Positions 11,201 through 21,765 of a stretch of DNA of 43,296 nt are shown piece by piece. The stretch is from Hydnum rufescens UP504 (taxonomy: Eukaryota > Basidiomycota > Agaricomycetes > Cantharellales > Hydnaceae). Below the pieces are notes generated by a model. That model saw nothing but the letters and a program-made list of their open reading frames with translations, was not told the DNA's origin and made no database searches. The DNA lies in assembly GCA_014904985.1 (NCBI GenBank), contig MU128995.1:1-43296 (forward strand), read 5' to 3'. Numbering within the stretch: the first letter of the stretch is position 1; every line of letters starts with the position of its first letter. A program made the position numbers and the translations under genes.

Positions 11201-11654
11201 AAGTATGGTGTCTTCAGGGCCATACTGCACCAGCATGTACATATCATCAGTGGTCCTTCCATGTTCCCAATGACCAAAGAACTGGAATGGACAGCGACTG
11301 TTTGTATATGCTAATGACCATTCATATCTATCAAAACTATGCATCCAATTCCCTTGACCTGGAACAGAAATCAGTATACACACACATATTCTGAATCACA
11401 CACCTCAAGAGCCCATCCTTGTGGAGGGAGGCCCAGTCTACCAGTCCAGTCAGTGATGGAGATGGCATAAGAACACCATTTTCATCCCATGTCATGGCTT
11501 GACCTTCTCCAGTGAGGCAACAAAATGACCCTATGGTGGAGTCACCCTGACTGCCCTCAAGCTGGCTGCCAAACCCCTGACATGTCTCAGGACGATCCAC
11601 TCCACCAGGGGAATCACACAGTGCACCATTGGACTGGCCAGTAGTCACCATCAA
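8292..11654 (-). pseudogene. unrecognised multi-exon gene remnant Y
   Basis: A run of minus-strand open segments with protein-like composition: 11654-11400 (contains WDENGVLMPSPSLTGLVDWASL), 11383-11126 (FFGHWEHGRTTDDMYMLVQY), 11074-10682, 10748-10353 (LLEDGVLTFGVV, GVWVAAPEG), 10310-10071 (Asp/Ser-rich), 9938-9063 (His-Ser repeat), 8869-8558 and 8494-8292. Neighbouring segments overlap in different frames, which suggests introns (for example GTGTGT...TTCCAG between 11399 and 11340) or frameshifts. I recognise no domain. The 3' side is cut by the foldback-like element at 8287. It lies on the same strand and upstream of KDZ-A, and is divergent from remnant Z. It may be a relic of another transposon's gene. 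Exon limits are uncertain. Confidence 0.4.
9286..9546. repeat. GGGAAT/GAGAAT hexanucleotide repeat, encoding (His-Ser)n on the minus strand
   Basis: An imperfect array of 6-bp units (GGGAAT, GAGAAT, GGAACA variants). On the minus strand, in the frame of gene Y, it encodes alternating His-Ser with occasional Cys, Pro and Tyr. Because the period is 6 bp, several frames stay open on both strands (Ile-Pro, Phe-Pro, Gly-Met and Gly-Asn dipeptide runs), giving spurious long frames that I do not call as genes. Confidence 0.85.
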
Positions 11655-11815
11655 AACAGCGGGATTGGAGTATTTTTGGCAGACCCCAAGAACCCTTTCT
11701 ACATGTCGATCAAAAGCTCTAACAACAAGTTTAGATCTCGCTGGTACTGTCTTTGTTGATTGTTGGTTGCACAGGCCCTGACTACCTTCATAATTGAAAT
11801 CTAACCAACTGTTAA

Positions 11816-13022
11816 GTGTCTTTCTTTTTCAAAATGTTTATCTGTGTCCTAACAATTAGACCTACAGTGCCAAACCTTGTTCCTTCAATACTTCCACTGA
11901 ATTTTTGCAGTCAATTGTTCCCACATTGCGTCATGTCAACCATACAACACAAGTATATTGTAACATCAGGAATACTCAGTGTCAATCCTGGATTCAAGGC
12001 CTTGAATTGGCATGGTGACATAGATACTATGTTCAGCATTGGGATCGTCCACCTTCTTGCTTGGTTCACAGCCACCCAAGTACACATCACAGATATTTAT
12101 GCTCAAGCTGATGTATGCGAAAATCTCATTGTATCACAAAAAAATTGACTGATACAAACTAGAATCCCTACATTGTCACCCTCATCACTGATGAAGATAT
12201 CAAACATGCCATGGACACCCTTGTCAGCAAACACAAACATACTGTCTGAGGAAGGGAAAGTATGGTTCATGTTTCCATATGCTGTGCTACCAGTACTGAG
12301 GAAGTCAAGACTCTAGGTAAGTCATGATCTATTGTAGTTTTAGCCTTCCTACAAGCTTACATCCCCCAGGCTTTCAAAAACTACCAAGAAATTTGGTTTG
12401 GTCTCATTGGTCTGATCATCGACAGAAGCACAAAACCTCATTTGACTACATCAGTGTCCCAGAGAGGAGGAGAGATCTTGTGAGAAGCCTCTCTGACCTT
12501 CCAAACCCTTTCCCCCAGCCTATTGCAAACCAACTGCCACAAGGCCTTCAGTAGTATTGTTGGATGGGTGGATCTGGTGGGAAATGTAAAGAAGCTGAGT
12601 CTGATGTGTTAGACGAAGCTAGGCTGTGTGACAATCTGCATTCGTACAAATGCACCCAAACAGAGGGAGGTAGTGACCTCATGGACACTTCTCCTACCTC
12701 CCCAACCTGCATTGCCCAGCTGAGTCATGCTGCCACCCCTCTACTGGCAGATGATGGAATGGATGGAATGGATGTCGATGAACTTCCAATGCCTGGAACT
12801 AGGGACACCAATGAGGCTCATGAAGACACCACAGACAAGCTTCCCACCTTGCCAACCTGTGCCCCTGACCCTCCACCTGCAGATGATGGAATGCACATTG
12901 ATGAACCCCTGGTATCTGGATCTGGGGATGTGGGCAAGACTCATGACACTGTGGTGATTCCAAATTATTTCCATCCCCCATGTCCACATATTATTGAGGA
13001 CTGGGTATTCTTCAAGTGCTAG
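11816..13022 (+). pseudogene. unrecognised gene remnant Z
   Basis: Plus-strand coding-like segments: 11816-12148 (contains ALNWHGDIDTMFSIGIVHLL), 12150-12330 (LITDEDIKHAMDTL in another frame), an intron-like stretch from 12315 (GTAAGT) to about 12350-12371 (TTTTAG or CCCCAG), 12372-12590 (IWFGLIGLIIDRSTKPHL, WVDLVGN), then 12564-13022 (DDGMDGMDVDELPM and ADDGMHIDEPLV, an internal near-repeat rich in Asp, Pro and Thr) ending at TAG 13020-13022. Frame changes and an internal TGA indicate decay or unannotated introns. No domain recognised. It is divergent from remnant Y with about 160 bp between. Confidence 0.35.
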
Positions 13023-13063
13023 GATACCCATGTATAATTCTAGTGGTTTAATACATTTCAGTT

Positions 13064-13135
13064 TAGGCTATTGCATGGGGTCCCATGGGGGATTTTTTGA
13101 CCTCCCCCATGGGTTCAAAAACCACTGAGTAGAAT
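13064..13135 (+). mobile_element. relic left end of the foldback-type element family
   Basis: TAGGCTATTGCATGGGG followed by a GGGGGATTTTTTGACCTCC segment and GGGTTCAAAAACC closely matches the left end at 4703-4780. No matching right end was found downstream, so this is a truncated or solo end, possibly bounded by the adjacent hairpin. Confidence 0.6.
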
Positions 13136-13184
13136 CCTGTGACCTGTGACTGAACCTGTGGTAGGTTCAGTCACAGGTCACAGG
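13136..13184. repeat. perfect 22-bp inverted repeat (hairpin)
   Basis: Arms 13136-13157 and 13163-13184 are exact reverse complements (core GTGACCTGTGACTGAACC) around the 5-base loop GTGGT. It sits directly after the relic element end. It could be a junction of two abutting ends, a terminator-like structure or a small foldback. No function can be assigned. Confidence 0.9.
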
Positions 13185-13872
13185 GGCTCGTGAACTGAAC
13201 CCCAGGCATGGTGTCACATGTCATGGACCCTGGCAAACTATGAAAAGGCTCCCTTTGAAATAGCCAAGTCAAGCCAAGTCTTTTGTTGAAAGGACTTGAT
13301 CCAGATTCAGCCTAATTCATGGTATAAAATATACAAGTCATTGGCTTGAGTCAAGTCAACTTTGGCAGTCAAGCCAACCGCATCATTTTTGGCAATTAGC
13401 ATGACCCCACTGGGGTCACTTCACACATCCCAGTTTTGTTACAGATCCAAATTTATCCACAGGCATTATCACACTGGGGAGCACACCAATCATACTATGT
13501 AATATCTAATTATCTATTGTTGAATTAGGGTCTTTCATGATAACAAAAATGAGGCAAAATTGTGCACAAGACCAATTCAGTTGGCCTCAAAAACACTGTT
13601 TTTGGGTTCATTTGAGTTCTATCATGAAACACCCTATTATTATCACAACTTATTTAGAGTACACACTCCTGCTTGCCTAAGGGGCTCACCCATGCATGCA
13701 CCACCATGCAGGTTTTTGGCACATTATTGGAGCATCTTACTCCATTGTCACATTGTGCAGGTTGTTGGGGGCCACCATTGGTGCAGGTGATCATGTGGCT
13801 TTCACATGACTGGCTCTAGCAACGATCTGATTATATAGCTCACAAACTAGCTGGTAAAAGTCAAATCTAGTT
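13185..13872. other. no gene seen
   Basis: Non-coding on inspection. It contains short repeated AAGTCAAGCCAAGTC-like words (13265-13385). The longest open frame (13560-13790) is Cys/His-rich and protein-unlike. Nothing else is supported. Confidence 0.5.
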
Positions 13873-15248
13873 CTAAGCACCAAGGAAGTTGACACCCTTC
13901 TCAATGTTTTTCTTCAATTCAGGGAGAGCAGCCTGGATACATTTCTCCTCCTCACCAGAAAGCTAGCCCAACAGGTGAATCTTGGTGAGTCCTTCTGGCT
14001 GCAAGTAGGGAAGAAATAATAATAAAAATCAAAAATGTAGGTTGCAAATAGGGGCTAGTGGACCACTTACACTCATTGCTAGGGAAGCACATGACACTGT
14101 CAGAGTTTGTCTGTTTCCTGGTTAATTCTGGATTTGTTTCCGGATTTGTTCTGGTTTGTTTCTGGTTTTGGTTCCGGCCTGTTTCCGATTTGTCCCCATC
14201 TCTGTTTCATTTCCCCTTCATTTCCTTGTTTCCTTTACTTCCGGTTCCCACACACTTACCCCTGGCCCTGTCCCTGTCCCCTCCACTTTCCCATCCCCTG
14301 CCTGCTCCCCCTCTTGTGCCTGCCCCCCTGTAACCACCTCTCATTAAGCGATCAATCCCCCGTAGTATAGGAACTATGTATAAGTAGTCCGGGGTGAAAT
14401 CCAGAGACTCAGCTTTGGTCTCTCAGGATTTCCACTTCTACTCCAGACTACAGGTTAGCCTCACTGTACCTATTCCCTTAATGTTAATCTCAGGATTTCC
14501 GCTTCTACTCTGGACTACAGTCCGAGTACTTTCCAGTTGACTCTGTGAGCTTAAGGACCGCTGTGCTCGTTTCCGCCTAGTCCCTTCCAGGCTGCTGGAC
14601 TGCCTCTCCATCCCATCCTCATTATCTCATTCTTGCCCGGATTCTCCTGGACTTAGCTGGACTTACACTGGACTTAGTCGGAGTTATCTGTGTTTATATT
14701 TGTTTGGTGCTCTCGTCGCAGCGTGGCCCTGACAGACACCCTCGCTCTTGTAAAGAGGAGTGATGAAGGACAGTGTGATCACTCCCTTGTCACCACCAGA
14801 GTAGACAAGAAGGCAAACAACACCAAGAGTGGTGATACCACACCTTTGTGGGGTTGAACTTGCTTGCCTTCTTCAGGACTTCAGTGATGATTGAGATGGT
14901 GGAGTTCACGGGATCTATGTATATAAAAATTGACAGAGGGATCAAGTATAGTGCAAGAGAGAGGACAAACTGGGGATGATGAGAATATGTGCCTCAGGGG
15001 TGTCCTTGCTGATAGCCTGAGCAAGGTCCTGGATGATAGGCACATTGGTGTTGAATAAATTGACCCATGCAATGTTTGGCTTCCATGGGATGCCAGCAGC
15101 AATGACAACAATCTTGGTTCCCTGGAGTGCATTGCCAAGCTTCTCTGATATATACCCATTGACTTCTCCAGCAGTAGCAACATGGCTCATATTGGCAGTG
15201 ATGCTGGGAGCCCCACTAATATCATACAGACTAAGGGAGTGTGTCGTA
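13873..15248 (-). pseudogene. malate dehydrogenase pseudogene
   Basis: Minus-strand remnant of an NAD-dependent malate dehydrogenase, most like the mitochondrial/glyoxysomal type. Reading from 15248: THSLSLYDISGAPSITANM; VVIAAGIPWKP (normally AG.PRKPG); DLFNTN-like LFNTNVPIIQDLA; EAHILI; then, after an intron-like break, DPVNSTISIITEVLKKA (ISNPVNST motif). Next comes GITTLGVV, joined directly to GGDKGVITLSFITPLYKSEGV. About 150 residues are therefore absent here, including the HSG active-site region, as is the N-terminal nucleotide-binding loop. After the solo LTR the frame resumes as MCFPSNE, a 72-bp intron (13999-14070, GTAAGT...TTGCAG), and EGLTKIHLLG, a stop, LSGEEEK, ALPELKKNIEKGVNF, ending at TAG 13873. 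Retained introns argue against a processed copy. The family is known; the capture route is not. Confidence 0.88.
14098..14734 (+). mobile_element. solo LTR (637 bp) with GACAC target duplication
   Basis: It begins TGTCAGAG and ends GGCCCTGACA (6-bp inverted termini TGTCAG/CTGACA), and is flanked on both sides by GACAC (14093-14097 and 14735-14739), the 5-bp duplication typical of Ty3/gypsy or copia integration. It has a pyrimidine-rich U3-like half, a TATAAG box at 14379, and two near-copies of a segment containing CTCAGGATTTCC (about 14421 and 14490). Internal sequence is absent, so it is probably the product of LTR-LTR recombination. It splits the malate dehydrogenase pseudogene in its last coding part. 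A second member lies at 1-201. Confidence 0.92.
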
Positions 15249-15884
15249 CTCAGCCAGTCATTGTTTGGCATATTCTTGTTCCACAGATTGTTGTTTGGGG
15301 CATTCATTTCCCAGTTCTGGTTCAGGCAATGACCTAGGATAATGTCAGTTAAAGCATACACTAATGCAAAAAGAGTCATTTTTCATGGATGTATCTAGAG
15401 GATAATACTTACCAGTGAATGGTAATGCCATTGTCATGCTAACTGCCGAAATTCTTCCCACACTTCAGTGGCATCAAGCTATGGAGTCCGGCAATTAGCG
15501 TAGGTACACTGTACCTCTATGGTGAGAGTTGAGGACTTTAGGCAACATCTGGAAGCAAAAACTGGAAATTTGGCACCACAACTCAACACTGGCTGAAGGT
15601 GAGGGGTGTGTAAGTGGGTAAATATGGTATTTGGGCTCGTAAAATTTACAGAATTAGGTTACTAGTTATATTTTAAAGTTACTTGAGAAGTCCCAGGTGA
15701 ATTTGAAGAAGATAATCAAACATTCCCAAAAAGGAAATATCTGACTTCTCACATGCACAAGGGTGGTTCATATGGGGGATGAATGTGGAGTTGAGATAAT
15801 GTTTGGAATAAGCTAAAAGGAGGTTTCCCAGACATCCTGCATGCTTCATGGCAGAACACTGGGATGGGCACTTAATTTGATCTC
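15249..15884. other. no gene seen
   Basis: No recognised coding region. GTAAGT...CTAG intron-like signals flank 15336-15414 on the minus strand, but the neighbouring frames match nothing I know. The sequence between 15600 and 15880 is low in coding character. Confidence 0.4.
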
Positions 15885-15966
15885 TTGACTTGCACAGGTT
15901 TTGAACCAGGGAAATGCAAAAAACAATACATTCTGACAGCATGTCAGCCACTACACTACAGTGGTG
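15885..15966 (-). repeat. tRNA-derived (SINE-like) sequence
   Basis: On the minus strand a TAGTGTAGTGGCTGACATG stretch (15941-15959) resembles a tRNA A-box region, and 45 bp downstream GGTTCAAAACC (15897-15907) matches the B-box consensus GGTTCGANNCC. The two form the internal promoter of RNA polymerase III. No full cloverleaf can be drawn (the anticodon arm is degenerate with a T-run), so I call it a tRNA-derived relic rather than a tRNA gene. Confidence 0.45.
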
Positions 15967-16689
15967 AACACAACTAGTCCTAATTTTGTATGTATATAAC
16001 ACCATCTGGATCCGCCACCAAGTTGCTGAGCAAGCCAAGATTCTGGATTTGCATCCAAATGTTGCCCAAAGTCAATTACTTACAGAGAGTTAATTGGGAA
16101 TATCTGTGCCTTTTGTCTGCAACCATACAATTCAAGAGATGCAACAGACAAAAAACAGGAACCAGAGGGTTGGCACAGCACCAACCTCTGGACCTCCTTA
16201 AGACTGTTATCACATTTCTATATGCCATTTGCTGCTCAGTACTGAATGCTGGTCTCACTGGTGTTCAGTGTCCTGTCATCACAACACACATGTTCTGTAG
16301 GGATCCCACTTTTTCTGGCATTCAAAGCATCCCTGACCCATGGAGCTGGATACCACATAGATACTTACCTTCATGACAAAAATGCCAAAGGACTGGCCCT
16401 ATTTTGTGGAGGGGAGGTTTGTCTGTTACTGTGGTAAACCTCATAAGTACTAAAGGTTGTATCATCCCCAAGCATTAATCTTTCTTTCCATCATTAGCTC
16501 TTTTGCTTCATTCATGGACTCTCCAAAACATGGGGTGATGGTTTTGGAAGTGTGAAGCTGGGGGATGTCGCTTCTGGCATACATATCACTATGAATCATT
16601 GTGAAATATATGTTGTTTCTTTAGGCTGGTCCAATCATTGTGATGTGTCCGAACCCCCCACCCCCCAGCCTGAAGACTTTCAGATGAGG
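15967..16689. other. no gene seen
   Basis: No convincing coding region on either strand; the open frames are short and unlike known proteins. GTAAAC/GTAAGT-like words occur but no exon context supports them. Confidence 0.4.
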
Positions 16690-16880
16690 GGAACTCCCCA
16701 ATCATCCATCCCCCAGTTGTCTGTCCCCCAGTTGTCTGTCCCCCAGTTGTTCATCCCCCAGTTGTCCATCCCCAAATTGGCATTGCCACAATCATCATTA
16801 CTGTAATCGTCATTCTCTCCATCATCATTCCCTCAATCATCATTCCCACAATCATCATTCCCCCAAGCATTGTTCCTGCA
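16690..16880. repeat. 15-bp tandem repeat (CCCCAGTTGTCTGTC) grading into ATCATCATTCC repeats
   Basis: Four to five units of about 15 bp at 16708-16785 are followed by ATCATCATTCCC-type units to 16870. On the plus strand they encode Pro-Gln-Leu-Ser repeats. This looks like simple-sequence expansion, not a gene. Confidence 0.75.
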
Positions 16881-17499
16881 ATTGACCTCTCTCCCCTTGG
16901 TGCAACTGTCCCCCCATCCTTCTGTCTTTAGCACTGTGCTATCGAATTGAATTGTTTCTTTGGAGATAGAGCTCCAGGAGGTCATGGAGGTGCTAGAGGT
17001 GATGACCCAGTCAAGGGATGAAGCACACCTTGCACTTGGAAATATTTTGGTGGCCCTGAATACCATTGTAGAAAACACACAGCTTGGTGGCACCTAGTTT
17101 CTCATTGTCATTTGTCTTGCCTTCCACTCAAAAAAAATGCTTTGTATATATCATGTATGCAATAATGATTTCCTTTGATATGCCCTCTCAAAAAAAAGAA
17201 AATAACCTGAGACCCATAGCACAGGTCATTGCCATGAAGCACCTCCCAAGTTGGACATCTTTGAGCCACCCAATGGTAAATTCTGTATCTCGTGCTTTTT
17301 TTCCCTCCCTGTCACTCACTGCAGTGACCCATTTTGTCCTCCCTGAATCCACGTGTCTTTCACAAATCAGTAAGTGTAGAAGTTCAATCAAGTTTCATCA
17401 CTATAGTGTTTTTATTGTACCAATGCTGAACTCTCACTGTGTTCAGTATCAGACATTGGCACTCTCTGATGTCTGATCCTGTTCGGCATCACTCTTAGC
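16881..17499. other. no gene seen
   Basis: Mixed low-complexity sequence with A-runs near 17130 and 17190. The section 17420-17500 contains imperfect relatives of the 72-bp repeat that follows. No gene supported. Confidence 0.4.
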
Positions 17500-17785
17500 C
17501 TAGGAAGGCATTTGTCAAGTTTAGTGCTAGATGTCAATTTTCTTTCGCATCTGGTATCTTGTCTGGCAGTATACAAAAGGCATTTGCTAAGTTCAGTGCT
17601 AGACATTGACTTTCTCTCATATCTGGTATCTTGTCTGGCAGTATACAAAAGGCACTTGCTAAGTTCAGTGCTAGACATCAACTTTCTCTTGCATCTGGTA
17701 TTTTGTCTGGCACTATACAAGGCACTTGTCAAGTTCAGTGCTAGATGTCAACTTTCTCTCATGTCTGGTATTCTGTCTGACTCTT
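17500..17785. repeat. 72-bp tandem repeat, four units
   Basis: The anchor word AGTGCTAGA occurs at 17523, 17595, 17667 and 17737 (spacing 72, 72, 70). Each unit runs through TTTCTCNNGCATCTGGTAT, TTGTCTGGCA and ATACAAAAGGCA. Divergence between units is mostly by transitions. It ends just upstream of the KDZ-B start, so it could be a sub-terminal repeat of that transposon; this is inference. Confidence 0.85.
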
Positions 17786-17810
17786 TGCATTGATTTTGCC
17801 TCTCATCTAT

Positions 17811-20800
17811 GGCCAACAAAGGAAAGAGAGGAGGACCAAGCCAGCTGACTACACCATCCCTCCCATCCCCCATCACCCCACCAGTAAAGTCTTCAGGTTC
17901 ATCTGCTAAATCCTGTAAACATCCCAGTCAAGCATGATTTCCAAAGGCTGAAATTATTGGTCAAGGCCCCTCAGGACCCATATATACAGGGGATCATAGT
18001 GTATCTACATGAGGTACTCCACAATCCAAGGATCTCCACCATGCCATTCCTTCCGATTTCACAGCAATGTACCCACTGAATCTGGACTATGATCCCTATT
18101 TGGTCCCCGAGACGCACACACACTATCTAGCAAAAGAGTCAAGGCATGCGAGACACAAACATGCACAAGCCACTCACTGGAGCCAAACTGTCCTTCCTGC
18201 TCTCATCAGACCCTTCATGCAGTGGAAGTGTGAGCAAATGTTGTTGTGACAGACACCTGCCTCACAAAGGGGGACTGATAATAGCACATGCTCCTGCTCC
18301 AGTCATCAATGGCCTCTGAAGGTTGTGTGTGTATTGATTGAAGGTGTGCTCACTCTCCATTACTTATAGCTGACACCTGTTTGTTTATGCTTACAACTTC
18401 AATCTAGCTCTTTGTGCTGTTGATATCACTGTCTGCACCTGCTGCCCAGCCCCACAACAGCTGGTGCAGATGGGGTACTTCCCTTGCTCACCAGTCTATC
18501 CTACACTTGCTGTGAGCCTGGACATGCTCAAGCTTGTCTCTACCCTTTTTGTCCTTGCTGCACCTAATGAAAGAGCATAGGCCACTACAATAATGAAATA
18601 CCTCAAGAACCATGGCCATGAATTTGCTACCAGAGATGCTCTGCGATGTCGATTTTCATCTGCCCTTTCCCAGTATCAAGTTCTGATGCAACTGGTGGAT
18701 GGGGAGATGGGTAAAATCATTGATGATGCAAGGGAGAAGACTACTGTGACATTCAGGGCTCTTGATGATGAGACACCTGTTCATGGGCGAGAGTATGCAA
18801 ATATGCAGATGTTGGCTGGTCACATTCAAATCGCATGTGATGATATCAGTCACCCATCAACCCCTCTACCTCAAGACAGACCCAGCACCAATCTCCACGA
18901 TGCCTGCCCCCTTTGCTTTGGTGGTGATCTGGATATAGTAACACCTAGAGTCCATCTCATTGTGTGCCTCGACGCCAACTTCCAGTTGAAGAGGAACAGG
19001 GACAAAGATAGAAGAAAGGAGTTTGCAGGCCTACCAGGATCTTTGGATCCTAAAGTCGTCTCACCAAGAACAATATTCCTCAGTGAAGTGCAGATCCAGG
19101 AGTGGGAAGAGAGGGTTGAGGTTTTGTGACCATCCAAACCAAAGACGGGTCATAAGCAGAAAGCTGGCCAGATGGAGGAGACCAAGGGTGATTTGATGGG
19201 TGGAGGATGGCCTGATGAGATTGAACCAGCATGAACTTACCCAATGCGACTTATGATGCCTGTAGAGACTCCTTTGTGGCTGCCAATGGTGACCATATCA
19301 AGGCATTGTCCACATATTTTGACTCAACTGGTGTGATGGCCTTGCTCTGTCATCATGATCATCCCCTGGTACTGGCAAACCTGAAAACAGCTGGTGAAAA
19401 ACAGTTCTATGCCCTTGCTCTCATATCTGCCTTGATGGAGTCAATTCCTAACCATTGGAGAGTTGGAGTTCTCTACAATATTGGGTGTCAGATGCATAGG
19501 ACACTTCAAAAATGGGACCTCATGCCCAAATATCTGCATCAACTCAAATTCACTGTCTCAATATTCCATGCCTATGGACACCAATGGGCATGCCAATTGT
19601 GGTATCACCCTTGGAAGGCTGCAATGTGGGGTTTATCTGATGGAGAGGGGTGTGAGCACTTCTGGAGTGATCTTTGGAAGCTTATCCCAGGTCTCCATGT
19701 CACAGATGTGAGTTGGAGTTGGTGATTGCATTTGAATGTTACCTGTATTCCTTACCAAGTTTTTCTTCTAGCATCACTGTTGTCTTTTCATTCTTGATTG
19801 CCAAGCTGAGCACATCCTTGAGATGAAACATGAGGGGATGGGAAGGTGGTTGTGTGACTGGGTCCATCGAGCTGATGAGCAGCTTGGTGAAGCCTTGATG
19901 GCTGTGGGGAAGTGTCCCCATGGGTTGGATGTGGAAGGGCTCCTTGTGCAGTTCAATGAACAGCGGGAGTTCCAAACCAAGTCCGTCAATCATGAGTAGA
20001 TTATTTGTGTATGCTTTATCATGATAGTAATCATTGGCTGTCTTAGGGCAATCAAAAACAAAGGGAACATGAGTGATAGAGCAAATTCTATCCCTTGAGA
20101 TGACAGTCCAATCCCAACATGCAATACTTGTACACCTCTCAAAGGAATTAGGGAGTTTGGCAGTGGATGATAGTGTTGGGGGGCAGGCTTTGCATGAGGA
20201 GTGGAAGGAGAGGGTGAAGATGGCCCAAGACACTATATTGCAACTTGAAGACCATGCATTGGCAGACTGTCTTGTCAACCTCAAGAAGGACAAATGGATC
20301 AACCTACAACTGAATATCCATGTCCTTCATGACCAGCTAATCACAAAACTCTGTGCTCACAAATTTGAGCTTGCCAACTTAGAGCATGCACATGCAAGTC
20401 AGGCCATGGGTATGTGTGCAAAATTTTATGTCTGATTTCATGTCAATAATTGATCAGACTCCAGATCAGAAAACCAAGAGCCATGTTGAAAAGGTGGTTA
20501 AACAGCATGCCCCAGGAATCGAGGCTACAGTCCACAAATACAATGCCAAGCAGAAGGAAATGCTGAAGGAGCAAGGGAAGAATGGTGTATGGAGGGATGC
20601 ATATGTTCCACTGGAGCTTGTGATGGAGGGATTATTCAATTTGGATGTCGATCAGGACATTTGGGAGAATGCTGACATGGTGGACTTTGAGGGGGGGGAG
20701 ATTCCTTTGTGGCTTGCTAATAAGGAGGTTCGGGATGGAATTAGGGCGGCCCAGGAGGTCAAAAGTTGTCAAGAAGAGCTTCACCAATGTGATGTTGAGT

Positions 20801-21284
20801 ATTCAAACCTTCACACTTGGTTTGTTGAGGAATATGAAGCAGTCCACAATGTATTCAAGTTCAGCAATGGTGTGAGTCTTCAATACTCTTTCTTGATTTG
20901 GAAGCTTATTATAATGTCCACAAAGATGATGATGTAGTGTTCTTTGCATTGCTTCACTTGCATGTTCTCTTTAACAGGATGAAGACATGGGAATGCAGCC
21001 TTGCTACAATCACTATTCCTGTGGGTGCAGTAGATTGGAGTTGGATTTCAATGCCACCACCTGTCAACCATCCTTGGACATGCAGGAAAGCCCTACAAGG
21101 CATCCCACAGCTGGGGGAAAGAGATGAGGATGGGGATGCAAGCTCTGATGATGATGATGGGGTTGAGCTAGAGCCAGTTGCAGAGTTAGAGGATGTCAGA
21201 TTTCTAGGTGACTTGGATTGTCTGATTGGTGAGGGTGATTGGTCTGAGGGAGAGGGACAAGACAATGTAATGGTAGATTTATAG
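17811..21284 (+). pseudogene. KDZ transposase, copy B (near full length, inactivated)
   Basis: A KDZ-superfamily transposase with most of its domains. After MANKGKRGG (17811) come a low-complexity region, a cysteine-cluster segment (CTCCPAPQQLVQMGYFPCSP), DALRCRFSSALSQYQ, CPLCFGG, VCLDANFQLKRNRD (first Asp), TGVMALLCHHDH, LYNIGCQ, FHAYGHQWACQLWYHP, GLSDGEGCEHFWSDL, a helical C-terminal domain (20073-20870) and an acidic tail to TAG 21284. Introns: GTGAGT...CTAG after GLHVTD (about 19707-19771) and GTATGT...CCAG (about 20411-20467), both absent from copy A. Defects: TAG for Trp in NERAW (near 18573), other frame breaks (about 17940, 18250, 19130, 20880), and LYDIGCQ changed to LYNIGCQ, so the second catalytic Asp is Asn. 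Role: the autonomous transposase of its element, now dead. Confidence 0.88.
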
Positions 21285-21560
21285 ACCTCATCCTCAGTGT
21301 TATGCACAAGTTCAGAATTCTGCTAAGTGCTCTGAGTTGGGCCCAAGTCTTCCTTGTGTTCAGCAAAATCCAGGAAGTCACCTATTTGGGGCCAGTTGAG
21401 TCCAGTTGAGCCCAGTTAGGCCCACTTGGGCCCAGATTTGGGTGCAACATTGTTCTCTGTACCATAATCAATCAATTTTGGGTGCACATTGGGCCAACTA
21501 TATATTGATCTCCATAGGTACCTATTCTGCCACAGTTTTGTGCCTTAGATTGATGTAAAA
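21285..21560. other. intergenic, GGCCCA/CCAGTTGAG words
   Basis: No coding signal. Short repeated words (CAGTTGAGYCCAGTT, TTAGGCCCACTTGGGCCCAG near 21400-21430) resemble the GGCCC palindromes that flank the DDE transposon at 38.2 and 43.2 kb, so this may mark the edge of KDZ unit B or a relic of another element. Confidence 0.4.
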
Positions 21561-21765
21561 TATGGCTGACCAGCCTGTTCACCCATCATTCCTTTGAGTG
21601 AATTTGATGATCTTGACATTCAGACTGATGACAATGGACAGCCAGGCACAGAGAGTAATGAAACTGCTGAGGCTTCTCCAGTGAATCTGGATCCTCCCAT
21701 TTTTGTTGGCGATTGGTTCTGCATCAAGTTCTCTGGCATTACTGGTGATGTGAACATCAGGGAGG
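21561..21765 (+). pseudogene. gene X, 5' part (upstream of the retrotransposon)
   Basis: From PLSEFDDLDIQTDDNGQP the frame runs open through VGDWFCIKFSGITGDVNIRE to the insertion point at 21765 and resumes at 34367 without loss of frame. The start is uncertain: ATG at 21561 gives MADQPVHPSFL and then a stop, one base out of frame with the rest, so a 1-bp shift or an intron is implied. Family not recognised. It lies 277 bp downstream of KDZ-B on the same strand. Confidence 0.6.

Noticed and set aside
14058..14370. Coding frames over the solo LTR U3 region
   Set aside because: The pyrimidine-rich LTR sequence leaves three plus frames open; the composition (Phe/Pro/Ser) is not protein-like and LTR boundaries are firm.
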